From contig DAISVY010000002.1 in NCBI GenBank assembly GCA_036826635.1, forward strand, positions 186,001-250,000: a stretch of DNA of 64,000 nt, read 5' to 3'. This document shows positions 54,339 through 63,295 of the stretch, in pieces. The DNA is from DAISVY01 sp036826635 (GTDB lineage Bacteria; Zixibacteria; MSB-5A5; GN15; FEB-12). Each line of letters begins with the position of its first letter. Position 1 is the first letter of the stretch. Below the pieces are notes generated by a model. It was given only the letters and a program-made list of their open reading frames with translations. It did not search any database and was not told where the DNA came from. The translations under genes were made by a program, and so were the position numbers.

Positions 54339-54635
54339 TCAAAAGTAGCCCCCCACCACCGTCTTGCTTCCTGTTATTGTCCTTGTTGTCACCTTCGCCT
54401 TGGTAAGACCCTGGGTTTGGCAAAATCGACTGAGAGACTTCAGTTGCTCAGGATGCTCGAAGAACCTGTCAGACCATTTTACCTCCACCGCCCACAAGGC
54501 CTTCAATTCCTCGCCCAAGGCTACGATATCCACTTCACCGTCTCTCCATCGAGCGTAATACAACTGTACCATTTCTTGTATGAATAGAAACATTAGAGTC
54601 AAGCCCTTGATCTTAGCTGGACTATGCGCGCCAAC
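54339..54635 (-). pseudogene. C-terminal fragment of a DUF4143 ATPase
   Basis: An open frame without a credible start. It reads FIQEMVQLYYARWRDGEVDI, then VALGEELKALWAVEVKWSDR and PEQLKSLSRFCQTQGL. This is the PD-(D/E)xK-like end of the AAA/DUF4143 ATPases (YYxxxxDGEVDxV ... VEVKWSD). The upstream ATPase part is missing and a stop lies at about 54636. Beyond it another frame offers KLIIGNELARIVQL, possibly a frameshifted continuation. The gene is probably decayed. Confidence 0.6.
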
Positions 54636-54737
54636 TCATTCCCAATAATCAACTTACGCGCGCCCCGTAATCGCTGTCCCCAGTCTTGCAGGCCGGATCA
54701 GGAAAATGATCGGCCAGATCAGTTGATATAAATTCCA

Positions 54738-55220
54738 CTATATCTTACCGACTCTTTGCTCCTGTTTTGCAAGCCTCGCCCGGCATGCCCGGCACAGACC
54801 GAAAATCTCAACATGCCTCGAGCCCGTCTTCGACCAACCCCGGATCGAGTCCGGCAGTTTCAGTTTATCGAAAGCCGGCCAGTAGAAATCCTCAATCTTG
54901 TGACACCGGGTACAAATCAGATGATGATGAACCGCCGGATTAGCTTCGAACCTGGCCGCATTATCGAGCACCAGAACTTTCTTTATCAAACCGTGCTCCT
55001 CGAAAGTGGCGATGGTGCGATAGACAGTGTCCAGCGAAATCGTTGTCAGGTGTTTGCGGACGCGTCGAAAAACATTCTCGACAGTCGGATGCCCCGGAAA
55101 TTTCACCAGTTCAGAGAAAATAACCGATCTCTGATGAGTTATCCGCAATCCTTTCGCTCTGCAGACCTGTTCAAAGTTTCTCATCATTTCAGAGGTGCTG
55201 ATTCTGTTACGTTTGGTCAT
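54738..55220 (-). CDS. Fur-family regulator (PerR/Zur-like)
   Basis: 160 residues. Winged helix (GLRITHQRSVIFSELVKFPG, TISLDTVYRTIATFEEHGLI), then the dimerisation domain with the metal site HHHLICTRCHKIEDFYW. CxxC pairs (CTRC and CRAC) are of the structural zinc type. At the position that separates PerR (Asp) from Fur (Glu) I read Asp in KIEDF, which mildly favours PerR. The N-terminus is extended by about 20 residues. It is divergent from the NTF2-like lipoprotein gene. Confidence 0.92.
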   Translation of the reverse strand: MTKRNRISTSEMMRNFEQVCRAKGLRITHQRSVIFSELVKFPGHPTVENVFRRVRKHLTTISLDTVYRTIATFEEHGLIKKVLVLDNAARFEANPAVHHHLICTRCHKIEDFYWPAFDKLKLPDSIRGWSKTGSRHVEIFGLCRACRARLAKQEQRVGKI

Positions 55221-55560
55221 AATTCGCCCAGTTGTGGTATCATTCCTATTTAGGACAGGATAATTAGCAGACTTTCGGGAAACAAGCAGAACCCCCCATG
55301 TCTATATCCCCAATATCCCCGACATTCGACCAGACACCCGCAAGCCGAACAAAGAAGAAACAAACCCGCGAAAACAACGAATAAAAAATAAACCAGGTGC
55401 GTTCCTTTGGCTTAAGCAAACAGCGCCCCGGTTTCGTCCAATGATGTGTCCCGCGGACGGACACGCGAGCAGGCACACGGGGCCACGTTTCGATACAGAA
55501 ATCCGCCTCTCACGGTCGGTCGACACTTAACAACAAGATCCGGCGGCAAAGGAGAAAAGC
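55221..55560. other. Divergent intergenic region
   Basis: 340 bp between the Fur-family gene and the NTF2-like lipoprotein gene, holding both promoters. AAAGGAG before 55561 is the lipoprotein ribosome site. No palindromic Fur-type operator is obvious by eye, and no RNA gene. Confidence 0.45.
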
Positions 55561-56058
55561 ATGACAAATCGGTGGTTGTTGATCATAGTATGCTTCTCAG
55601 TAATCCTGACAGGAGGTTGCAGCAGTATGAACCGGGAGGAGAACATCGCTCAAGAGAAGGCCCGAATCAGCGAAGTCATCCATAACAGCATCGGCTGGGC
55701 AGCGACCAAAGACAAAGAGTTGTCTTTTAGCTGCTACGCCAAAAACCCGGAGTTGTTCTGGTTCTCACCCCGGGACGACGGCACGCTTCACGGCTACGAG
55801 GCCTTCGTGGATCTGACCGAGGGTTTCTTCATGAAGGACGATTTCAAGGCCATCCGTTATGAGATAAGAGAGCTTGAGATCAACCTCTCGCAATCAGGGA
55901 CCGTGGCCTGGTATCACGCCCGCCTCGACGACTTCAACGAATGGAAAGGGCAACCGGCCAACTGGGAAGATGTCCGCTGGACGGGCGTATTGGAGAAACG
56001 CGACGGGCGCTGGGTGATAGTGCAAATGCACTTCTCCAGAGCCTCGGACAAGGGGTAA
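55561..56058 (+). CDS. NTF2/SnoaL-like lipoprotein
   Basis: 165 residues. The signal peptide ends in the lipobox LTGGC at residue 20, so it is a lipoprotein. The rest is an NTF2-like cone fold of the SnoaL-3/DUF4440 kind: ISEVIHNSIGWAATKDKELS, NPELFWFSPRDDGTLHGYEA, then GTVAWYHARLDDFNEWKGQP and RWTGVLEKRDGRWVIVQMHF. These domains bind small molecules or help partners; no ligand can be named. AAAGGAG is nine bases before the ATG. It is a single-gene unit. Confidence 0.9.
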   Translation: MTNRWLLIIVCFSVILTGGCSSMNREENIAQEKARISEVIHNSIGWAATKDKELSFSCYAKNPELFWFSPRDDGTLHGYEAFVDLTEGFFMKDDFKAIRYEIRELEINLSQSGTVAWYHARLDDFNEWKGQPANWEDVRWTGVLEKRDGRWVIVQMHFSRASDKG

Positions 56059-56394
56059 CCGAGATTCATCACCGCCAGAGCCACTGACAAGGCGACGATT
56101 GTCGGTTTTATCCGCGCGGGTTTTCCAATATCCCCCCCCATCGGTCGAACAGTTTACTACAAGAGTGAATATCACTCACCCGGGCGTCGCGGGATTCCGG
56201 TTAACTGGAAATAGCAAAACTCCTTCTGAAATTCCAGATTATGCCGGTCGGCCCGGATATTCCGGGAACGGGCAAGAAATGCCTCCCCCCTTTTCAAACC
56301 TCCACGATACGCCATATAACATTATAACACAAGCAGTTACAGCGAAGACGGCAGACTCTTCGGGCAAAAAAACACAAAAAGAACAAAAGAGAGA

Positions 56395-56423
56395 TTGACA
56401 CACCCCGAGAAATTATGTAAACT
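56395..56423 (+). promoter_or_regulatory. rex promoter
   Basis: TTGACA at 56395-56400, exactly 17 bp of spacer, and TAAACT at 56418-56423. Transcription would begin near 56430. Confidence 0.65.
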
Positions 56424-56443
56424 CCCGTGAAAAATATAACAGC

Positions 56444-56457
56444 GTTATGTGTATAAC
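56444..56457 (+). promoter_or_regulatory. Dyad just after the rex start of transcription, possible Rex operator
   Basis: GTTAT-GTGT-ATAAC, a perfect five-base inverted repeat with a four-base centre. Rex operators have the general form of AT-rich inverted repeats around a four-base spacer. The position fits autoregulation. The half-sites do not match the best-known TTGTGAA form, so this is tentative. Confidence 0.4.
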
Positions 56458-56489
56458 ATCGTGAAAACAGTAACAATGTTTCTCTAACG

Positions 56490-57167
56490 ATGGCCTCAGA
56501 AAACGAAAAACCGGTATCCGAGAAAGTAATCGGGCGGCTCAGTATCTATCGCCGCATCCTGGAGGGGTTCAGCCGCAACGGGATGGAAAAGATTCATTCT
56601 CACCATCTGGCTCAGGAATCATCCTGTTCGGCGGCCCAGGTCCGGCGGGATTTGATGGCTATTGAGTACTATGGTAATCCGGCCAGAGGATATAAAGTCC
56701 CCGAGTTGATCATAGCTATCGACCGTTTTCTTGACCATCCGGAAGGAACCCAGGTAGTCCTGGTTGGTTTGGGAAACCTCGGACGGGCGGTATTGGACTA
56801 TTTCGAGAATCGGCGTCCCAAACTCAAAATCATTGCAGCCTTTGATCGCAGCCCGGAGAAGGTAAACCGTGAATATCACGGTACTCCCGCCTATTCCATA
56901 GCGGAGTTTTCCCATATCGTCAGAGGTAACAATGTGCGAGTGGGCATTATATGCGTTCCTTTCGATCAGGCCGCCCAGGTGGCTGACCTTATGATCGAAA
57001 CGGGCATTACGGCCATTCTCAATTTTGCCCCCATACCGATCAAAGTTCCTTCCCACGTATACCTTGAAGATGTTGATCTTATTATGACCCTGGAGAAAGT
57101 TGCTTATTTCTCCAGGATGTCATTATCGACCAGCCATGGCGAGTGTAATCAAAATCAGGAGAACTGA
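56490..57167 (+). CDS. rex: Redox-sensing repressor Rex
   Basis: 225 residues. N-terminal winged helix (ISIYRRILEGFSRNG-type helix near 17-31; SSCSAAQVRRDLMAIEYYGN near 44-63), then a Rossmann domain with GLGNLG at 93-98. After that come IIAAFDRSPEKVNREYHGTP, the RVGIICVPFDQAAQVADLMI segment and the C-terminal swapped helix. Rex leaves DNA when the NADH/NAD+ ratio rises and typically controls fermentation, cydAB and adh genes. Here an alcohol dehydrogenase follows on the same strand and cydAB lies 1.9 kb away, which fits. The start at 56490 has a weak ribosome site. Confidence 0.96.
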   Translation: MASENEKPVSEKVIGRLSIYRRILEGFSRNGMEKIHSHHLAQESSCSAAQVRRDLMAIEYYGNPARGYKVPELIIAIDRFLDHPEGTQVVLVGLGNLGRAVLDYFENRRPKLKIIAAFDRSPEKVNREYHGTPAYSIAEFSHIVRGNNVRVGIICVPFDQAAQVADLMIETGITAILNFAPIPIKVPSHVYLEDVDLIMTLEKVAYFSRMSLSTSHGECNQNQEN

Positions 57168-57260
57168 CCTGCCTATGGGTGGTAAAACGAAAAGGAATTT
57201 CCAAACGCATTTCAGAACTGTTTGGATAACACCGCAACTACAACTTAGGAGAATGTAGCC

Positions 57261-58316
57261 ATGAGTGAAACAATGAAAGCTCTTGTTTACCACGGCCCCA
57301 ACAACATCAGTCTTGATGATGTTCCTACACCCAAACTCATCGAGCCGGACGATGCCATTGTCCGTGTCACTACTTCCACCATCTGCGGCACGGATATTCA
57401 TATCCGGGCGGGAGGCATGCCGGAAGTCACTCCTCCGCGTATTATCGGACACGAGTTCGTGGGTGAAGTCGTCGAGACCGGTCCGGCCGTGAGAAACTCC
57501 AAGGTCGGCGATAAAGTTGCCGTATCATGTGTCACTCAGTGTGGTGAGTGCTTCTACTGCCGCCGCGGCATGTACTCGCATTGTACTACCGGCAGTTGGA
57601 TTTTCGGCTACATGATCGATGGTTGCCAGGCCGAGTATGTCCGTATTCCTCACGCCAATCTGGGTCTGCATAAGATTCCGGAAGGCCTGACCGAAGAAGA
57701 CGTTCTCTTTGTCGGCGATATTCTCTCGACAGGTTATTTCGGCTCCGAGCATGCCCATATCGAACCGGGTGACACGGTAGCCGTGATGGGCGCCGGACCG
57801 GTCGGAATGTGCGCCATGCACACCGCCCGGCTGTGGGGCCCGGGAAAAATCGTGGCCGTGGATTTGAGCGAAGAACGCCTTCAAATGGCGCTCGATCACG
57901 GCATCGCCGATATCGCGCTCAACCCGAGCAAGGTTGACGTGGTTGACGAGATCAAGAAGATGACCGAAGGTCGCGGAGCCGACCGTACCATCGAAGCCTG
58001 CGGCGTTAAGGGCACCTATGAACTGGCCCTCAACGTGGTCAGAGCGGGTGGCGATGTATCGTTCATCGGGGTGTTCGAAAAACCGCAGGAACTGCCCATG
58101 AACACGCTTTGGATAAAGAACATCAACCTGCACATGGGTCTGGTCGATGCCAACCGCATCCCGGAATTGATTAATCTGATCAAGGCCGGCAAGATCAATA
58201 CGAACTTCCTGATCACGCACCGCGCTCCTCTTAATGACATTCTCAAAGGCTACGATGTCTTTGGAAACAAGAAGGATCACTGCCTGAAGTGGGTGGTGAC
58301 GCCGTATCAGAAGTAA
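57261..58316 (+). CDS. Zinc-dependent alcohol dehydrogenase (MDR family)
   Basis: 351 residues. Catalytic zinc ligands C42 (in ICGTDIH), H64-E65 (GHEFVGEV) and D153; structural zinc cysteines at 94, 97, 100 and 108 (CGECFYCRRGMYSHC). The Rossmann motif GAGPVG is at 177-182, and D201 at the end of the second strand suggests preference for NAD(H). The sequence resembles the clostridial secondary-alcohol dehydrogenases. AGGAG precedes the ATG. It lies 94 bp after rex and may be a Rex target or share its message. Substrate (short-chain secondary or primary alcohol) is not determined. Confidence 0.93.
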   Translation: MSETMKALVYHGPNNISLDDVPTPKLIEPDDAIVRVTTSTICGTDIHIRAGGMPEVTPPRIIGHEFVGEVVETGPAVRNSKVGDKVAVSCVTQCGECFYCRRGMYSHCTTGSWIFGYMIDGCQAEYVRIPHANLGLHKIPEGLTEEDVLFVGDILSTGYFGSEHAHIEPGDTVAVMGAGPVGMCAMHTARLWGPGKIVAVDLSEERLQMALDHGIADIALNPSKVDVVDEIKKMTEGRGADRTIEACGVKGTYELALNVVRAGGDVSFIGVFEKPQELPMNTLWIKNINLHMGLVDANRIPELINLIKAGKINTNFLITHRAPLNDILKGYDVFGNKKDHCLKWVVTPYQK

Positions 58317-58331
58317 GTCTTTGAATCCGGT

Positions 58332-58361
58332 GGGCAGTCCTCGTATTCACGAGGGCTGCCC
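58332..58361. terminator. Hairpin between convergent adh and cydB
   Basis: Stem GGGCAGTCCTCGT (58332-58344) with ACGAGGGCTGCCC (58349-58361), one wobble pair and a four-base loop. A U-tract is missing on both strands, so it may terminate weakly or protect RNA ends. Confidence 0.55.
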
Positions 58362-58382
58362 GTCAAATCATCAATTGCTCGC

Positions 58383-59402
58383 TCAATAACTCTCTTCGAC
58401 AACGACTGTTTTGCCTTTGAACACCCGATATACATAGACGGTGTACGCTATCACGATCGGCATACCCACCAGTGCAATGATAAGCATGGTGGTCAAGGTT
58501 CGCGGCGTGCTCGAGGCATTGTAGGCGGTCAGGCTGTAATCCGGATTGACCAGCGAGGGAACCAGCCGCGGGAACATACTGATCCCGGCCAGGGCGATCA
58601 TACCGGCAATCATAACCGATGACGACAGAAAAGCCCTCATATACTTCCCGGCTTTGAGAGCCACAGGCAAATAAACTATGGCCGCCAGCAGAAAAACGAA
58701 CGCAATCCAGAAGAGGGGGTTGCCGAGAATATCGACAAACAAATGAGGCGATACCAGACCGGTGTAGGCGGTGGCGACAATGTAGAGAACAATCGAAACC
58801 ACCCAGCTCCCGGAAGCCCATCTTGACATGCGATCTCTAAGGTCACCCTCGGTCTTAATGGCCATATAAAGGGCGCCGTGCATAACGAACATAACGAGAG
58901 ACAGAAGGCCGACGACGATTGAATAAGGATTCAGCAGACCCAGAAAAGTACCCACGTACATACCACCTCCGTCGACCGGTACACCCCTGAGCAGGTTGCC
59001 CACGGCCACGCCGAAGAGCAGCGATGGCAACAAACTGCCCAACCCGAACGACCAGTCCCAGAAACGCCGCCAGCCGGGCGAATCGACTTTGCCCCGAAAC
59101 TCGAGCGAGACGGCCCTGAAAATAAGCGCCGTGAGAACCAGCATGAGAGCCAGATAGAAACCGCTGAAGACCGTCGCGTAAACAGCCGGAAAAGCCGCAA
59201 AGAGCGCCCCCCCGGCGGTTATCAGCCACACCTCGTTGCCATCCCAGATCGGGCCGATTGCGTTCATGTGCAAACGTCGCTCCGTGTCGTTGCGGGCAAA
59301 CAAATGCAGCGTCCCCACACCAAGGTCGAAACCGTCAAGAACAGCATACCCCGTGATCAGTACCCCGATCAAAATATACCAGAGAGTGTTCAGGTCAATC
59401 AT
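58383..59402 (-). CDS. cydB: Cytochrome bd oxidase subunit II
   Basis: 339 residues, about eight to nine transmembrane helices. The family start MIDLNTLWYILIGVLITGYA is followed by VLDGFDLGVGTLHLF, and then GPIWDGNEVWLITAGGALFA. Paired with CydA to form the high-affinity quinol oxidase used at low oxygen. Its ATG overlaps the cydA stop by four bases. No cydX or cydCD is adjacent. Confidence 0.96.
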   Translation of the reverse strand: MIDLNTLWYILIGVLITGYAVLDGFDLGVGTLHLFARNDTERRLHMNAIGPIWDGNEVWLITAGGALFAAFPAVYATVFSGFYLALMLVLTALIFRAVSLEFRGKVDSPGWRRFWDWSFGLGSLLPSLLFGVAVGNLLRGVPVDGGGMYVGTFLGLLNPYSIVVGLLSLVMFVMHGALYMAIKTEGDLRDRMSRWASGSWVVSIVLYIVATAYTGLVSPHLFVDILGNPLFWIAFVFLLAAIVYLPVALKAGKYMRAFLSSSVMIAGMIALAGISMFPRLVPSLVNPDYSLTAYNASSTPRTLTTMLIIALVGMPIVIAYTVYVYRVFKGKTVVVEESY

Positions 59403-60739
59403 ACCGCGACCTCCTTGACCGACCCGGTTTCCGGACCGTGCTTGATTTCCCTGAAGGCCAGGAAAATATAGAGCACCCCCAGGAACAGATAAATCAAACC
59501 AAACAGAATGATGGAGAAAAGAACCTCACCGGCCGTAACGTTCAGAGAAATAGCTTCCGATGTCCTGAGCATCCGATAAACCACCCATGGCTGCCGGCCG
59601 ACTTCAGCCGCAATCCAGCCCAGTTCGCAGGCGATAATCGGCAAGGGAACAACAAACATCAGCAGATTGAGAAACCATCTCCGGTCGAACAGCTTCCTGC
59701 GATAAAGCAAAAACACCCCGACCAGCATGACGACAATGAAGAACATGCCCAGCGCCACCATGGTGTGAAAAGACACAAAGGTCAGCCAGAACGGAGGAGT
59801 TTCATCCGATGGAAAATCGCTCAAACCCTGCACGTAAGCATCGGCATCACCGCGGGCCAGCCAACTGAGCACGCCCGGTATACCAACCGCCAAACTGACC
59901 TCCGACGGATCGGTCGAAGGCACCCCGAACACGAGCAGCGGAGCGTTGGTTTGTCCCTCGATCAACCCTTCCATCGCGGCCATCTTTTCCGGCTGTGTCC
60001 GGGCCACCTGCACAGCATGGCTATGACCGAAAGGAAACAGCTCCAGCAAACTCACGATCAACCCAAAGATAACCGATATCTTCAGAGCTTTCCGGGCCAC
60101 GTCCTGTCCCCGCCCCCTGAGCAACAGATACGCGGCCGTCCCGGCCATGACAAACGCCCCGGTTATAAGGGCGGCATCGATAGTGTGGAAGAAACGCACC
60201 CACATGGAAGGATTGAAAACCGCTTCATAAAAACTGGTCAGTTCGGCCCGTCCGTTCTGAAGAACATAACCGGCCGGCGTCTGTTGCCAGCTATTGGCCA
60301 CCAGAATCCAGAAGGCAGAAATAGTGGCACCGACGGCAACGATTAGAATCGAAAACCAGTGTACCCCTTTCGATACGCGATTACGACCGAAGAGATAAAC
60401 ACCAAGGAATGTCGATTCGAGGAAAAAAGCAAAGATCCCCTCGGCCGCCAGCGGAGCCCCGAATATATCGCCGACAAACTTCGAGTATTCCGCCCAGTTG
60501 GTACCGAACTGGAATTCCATGACAATGCCGGTAGCGACACCGACGGCAAAGGTCAAGGCGAGCAACTTTGCGAAGAACCTGCCCATCCTGACATAGATTT
60601 CGTCTCCCCGACGCCAGCCCAGCCCCTCGATTATCACCAACAGCCAGGCCAGCCCGATTGACACCGGCGGAAAAACAAAATGAAAACCCACCGTCATCGC
60701 AAACTGAAGACGCGACAACAGTACCGGATCGAGCCCCAT
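59399..60739 (-). CDS. cydA: Cytochrome bd oxidase subunit I
   Basis: 446 residues, nine transmembrane helices. The heme-ligand histidine H20 is in RLQFAMTVGFHFVFPPVSIG; also visible are GTNWAEYSKFVGDIFGAPLA with the conserved acidic residue, RFFHTIDAALITGAF and the signature GWIAAEVGRQPWVVYRMLRT. The Q-loop is short, as in most non-enteric members. GGAGGGT is close to the ATG at 60739. Oxidises quinol and reduces oxygen to water without pumping protons. Confidence 0.97.
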   Translation of the reverse strand: MGLDPVLLSRLQFAMTVGFHFVFPPVSIGLAWLLVIIEGLGWRRGDEIYVRMGRFFAKLLALTFAVGVATGIVMEFQFGTNWAEYSKFVGDIFGAPLAAEGIFAFFLESTFLGVYLFGRNRVSKGVHWFSILIVAVGATISAFWILVANSWQQTPAGYVLQNGRAELTSFYEAVFNPSMWVRFFHTIDAALITGAFVMAGTAAYLLLRGRGQDVARKALKISVIFGLIVSLLELFPFGHSHAVQVARTQPEKMAAMEGLIEGQTNAPLLVFGVPSTDPSEVSLAVGIPGVLSWLARGDADAYVQGLSDFPSDETPPFWLTFVSFHTMVALGMFFIVVMLVGVFLLYRRKLFDRRWFLNLLMFVVPLPIIACELGWIAAEVGRQPWVVYRMLRTSEAISLNVTAGEVLFSIILFGLIYLFLGVLYIFLAFREIKHGPETGSVKEVAV

Positions 60740-60815
60740 ATTTTACCCTCCAGTAATTCGGTTTCCGAAAATCAACCCTGATAGTTTTTTCCCGGCCAAA
60801 ATCGCAACTTGCGAC

Positions 60816-61634
60816 CTAACCGAGAGCAACATCAAGCGTCATCATAACGGCGAAACCTATTATGGCCCCCATCGTAGCGGCGTGCGAATGTCCTCCGGTT
60901 TGTGATTCGGGTACCAGTTCCTCGATAACAACAAAGATCATGGCTCCGGCGGCAAAAGCCAGAGCATACGGCAAAAGTGGCCGGGCTATTATTACCAGCG
61001 CCGCCCCGAGCACACCCGCCATCGGTTCGACCACGCCGGAAAGCTGACCGTACCAGAAACTACGGCCGCGTGAGATATTCTCGCGCCGCAAGGGCATGGA
61101 TACAGCCGTCCCCTCCGGGAAATTCTGTATGCCGATCCCGATAGCCAGAGCAACCGCCCCCGCCAGAGTAGCCGAAGGAAGCCCGGCCGTAATAGCTCCG
61201 AACGCCACGCCCACCGCGAGCCCTTCGGGAACGTTGTGCAGCGTGATGGCCAGCACCAACAGCGTCGTACGTCGCCATCGTGTTTTGATACCTTCAGGTT
61301 GGTCGGCGGGCATACCGAAATGAATGTGAGGCAACAGTCGATCCACCAGACGCAGAAAAAATGCGCCCAGAAGAAAACCGACCAGGGCAGGCACGAATGA
61401 AGGGATATCCATCCCCTCCGACATCTCAATAGCCGGAGCCAACAGCGACCAGTAACTGGCCGCTATCATAACTCCGGCGGCAAAACCAAGCATGCCATCA
61501 AGCGTGCGGCGATGCAGATCGCGAGCTAAAAAAACCACCGCCGCGCCCGCCGCCGTCATGAACCAGGTGAAACAGGTCGCCACCAATGCTTGCCAGACGG
61601 GAGACAACTCTTTGAACCACGCAACCATGTCCAC
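60816..61634 (-). CDS. ZIP-family metal transporter (ZupT-like)
   Basis: 272 residues, eight transmembrane helices. The two metal-site helices are clear: ITLHNVPEGLAVGVAFGA (HNxPEG) and IGIQNFPEGTAVSMPL (QNxPEG). A histidine-containing loop follows helix three (RLLPHIHFGMPADQPEGI). It imports divalent metals such as zinc, iron or manganese. It is between cydA and rubrerythrin on the same strand. Confidence 0.94.
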   Translation of the reverse strand: MDMVAWFKELSPVWQALVATCFTWFMTAAGAAVVFLARDLHRRTLDGMLGFAAGVMIAASYWSLLAPAIEMSEGMDIPSFVPALVGFLLGAFFLRLVDRLLPHIHFGMPADQPEGIKTRWRRTTLLVLAITLHNVPEGLAVGVAFGAITAGLPSATLAGAVALAIGIGIQNFPEGTAVSMPLRRENISRGRSFWYGQLSGVVEPMAGVLGAALVIIARPLLPYALAFAAGAMIFVVIEELVPESQTGGHSHAATMGAIIGFAVMMTLDVALG

Positions 61635-61709
61635 GTTCGCTCCTTAGAACAACAAGCTCGGAATACGCCGAACGATCACCACCGCCCGGCCGTACACCTC
61701 GGTAAGTGC

Positions 61710-62285
61710 TTACCAGTTCTCAGCCAGCAATTCGAAATGTGCCTGAGGATGAGCACAAGCCGGACAGACCTTGACTGCCTCTTCCCCTTCATGCAGGTAT
61801 CCGCAATTGCGACATCTCCAGACGACTTTTTTATTCTTCTTAAAAACCGTTCCGGCTTCGATATTAGCCAACAAACCGAGAAAGCGCTTCTCATGTTGCT
61901 TTTCCGATACCGCAATGGCTTCGAACACATCACCGATATCATTAAAACCTTCCTCGCGGGCTACCTGGGCAAATTCGGGATACATGCTCGACCATTCGTG
62001 ATTCTCCCCGGCCGCCGCCGCCTTGAGATTCTCGGCCGTGGTACCGATAACGCCCGCCGGGTAGGCACTCTGTATTTCCACGTCACCGCCCTCGAGAAAC
62101 TTGAAGATACGCTTGGCGTGTTCTTTTTCCTGTTTGGCTGTTTCTTCGAATATATGCGACATTTGCACGTAGCCATCTTTCTTGGCCTTGCTGGCAAAAT
62201 AATCGTAGCGGTTGCGCGCCTGTGATTCCCCCGCGAATGCGGTCAGCAGGTTCTTCTCCGTCCTGCTCCCTTTAAGCTGGGCCAT
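61710..62285 (-). CDS. Rubrerythrin
   Basis: 191 residues. Ferritin-like diiron domain (TAFAGESQARNRYDYFASKA; EETAKQEKEHAKRIFKFLEG; AVSEKQHEKRFLGLL) and a C-terminal rubredoxin domain with CRNCGYLHEG and CPACAHPQAHF. It reduces hydrogen peroxide using electrons from rubredoxin or NADH in low-oxygen organisms. The start at 62285 has a purine-rich site before it. It is one of four oxygen/iron genes in a row on this strand. Confidence 0.97.
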   Translation of the reverse strand: MAQLKGSRTEKNLLTAFAGESQARNRYDYFASKAKKDGYVQMSHIFEETAKQEKEHAKRIFKFLEGGDVEIQSAYPAGVIGTTAENLKAAAAGENHEWSSMYPEFAQVAREEGFNDIGDVFEAIAVSEKQHEKRFLGLLANIEAGTVFKKNKKVVWRCRNCGYLHEGEEAVKVCPACAHPQAHFELLAENW

Positions 62286-62396
62286 CGTAGTTTCTCCTTT
62301 TCTAAATTGTCACATCTCGGGCCGGTTGATCCGGGCCATTCGACCCGGATCACCAACTGACGCTAATCGTTCTCTCCGCCGAAACAACGTATCGGT

Positions 62397-62912
62397 TTAA
62401 TTTTCGCCATCGGCAGACAACGTAAAGGTACGTTTTCCGAGTTCGCGGTCAATGTGAAACATTCCGGCTTTGGAACCGGCCAGCAGTTTGAATTGCTGAA
62501 TGATATTCTTGACGGACGCCTCTTCCTCCACCTGTTCCGTAACGAACCATTGCAGAAAGATCTCACTGGCATAGTCATTCTCCGCCCTGGCGATACCCAC
62601 CAGGTTGTGTATCATCGCGGTCACTTTCTGCTCGTGCTCATAAGCTTTCTCGAAAGCCTCCTGAGCCGATTCCCAGTCCACCGGCGGAGCATCGAACGCC
62701 TTCAGAACGGCCCGGCCGTCACGTTCCATCACGTAATCCATGATCTTCTCGGCGTGAGAAACTTCCTCCTGGTATTGAACTCTCATCCACTGTGCACATC
62801 CGGGCAGATCGATAGACTCCAGGTAGGTGGACATCGCCAGGTAAAGATGAGCGGAATAGAACTCCGCAGCCACCTGATCGTTCATGGCGTCCTGCATTTT
62901 TTTACTAATCAT
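62397..62912 (-). CDS. Ferritin (FtnA-like)
   Basis: 171 residues from the ATG at 62912, preceded by AAGGA at ten bases; a GTG six codons earlier would run through that site, so it is less likely. Non-heme ferritin with MNDQVAAEFYSAHLYLAMST (ferroxidase Glu), the EEVSHAEKIMDYVMERDGRA helix (second Glu and His) and FLQWFVTEQVEEEASVKNII. It stores iron and lowers Fenton chemistry. The stop of SOR lies five bases upstream, so the two are cotranscribed. Confidence 0.95.
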   Translation of the reverse strand: MISKKMQDAMNDQVAAEFYSAHLYLAMSTYLESIDLPGCAQWMRVQYQEEVSHAEKIMDYVMERDGRAVLKAFDAPPVDWESAQEAFEKAYEHEQKVTAMIHNLVGIARAENDYASEIFLQWFVTEQVEEEASVKNIIQQFKLLAGSKAGMFHIDRELGKRTFTLSADGEN

Positions 62913-62917
62913 CGCAT

Positions 62918-63295
62918 CTATCCTTTCCACAGTCCGTGCAAATTGCAGTATTCGCGGGCGCTCACTTTCTCGGCCTTGATCATGAACACGGCCTCAGGTG
63001 CATCGCCCGGTTTCAGAAACTGGCGGTACGACTTGCCGTCGGCGATCAACTCTATCCATTCGATGTAGTGCTTCTCCTCCATGGGGTGAGCCACATCACC
63101 GACCCTGACCTTGAACCCGCCGTCGATCTTCTCGATGACCGGCACGTGTTTCTCGGTCGCTCCATCGGTCACGCCTTCTTCCTGAAGTATCATGTTCTGC
63201 CCGCAACACACCAGTGTTCCGGCGGCCGCATGAACAACCTCGACGATGTTGCCGCAAATCTCGCATTTGTAGATCTGTAATGTTTTCGTAGCCAT
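62918..63295 (-). CDS. Superoxide reductase (desulfoferrodoxin, 2Fe-SOR)
   Basis: 125 residues. The N-terminal desulforedoxin iron site has cysteines 11, 14, 30 and 31 (CEIC and CC). The catalytic iron has H50 (in ATEKHVPVIEK, with the conserved E48-K49), H70, H76, H120 and C117, so all ligands are present. It reduces superoxide to peroxide without releasing oxygen, which suits anaerobes and microaerobes. AGGAAATG-type site at the start. It leads into ferritin. Confidence 0.96.
   Translation of the reverse strand: MATKTLQIYKCEICGNIVEVVHAAAGTLVCCGQNMILQEEGVTDGATEKHVPVIEKIDGGFKVRVGDVAHPMEEKHYIEWIELIADGKSYRQFLKPGDAPEAVFMIKAEKVSAREYCNLHGLWKG

Larger units (their letters stand above)
56059..56489 (+). 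other. Long leader before rex
   Basis: 431 bp. The first 330 bp hold nothing I recognise; the last 100 bp carry the rex promoter and a dyad operator candidate, listed separately. The region around 56340-56400 is very A-rich. Confidence 0.5.
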
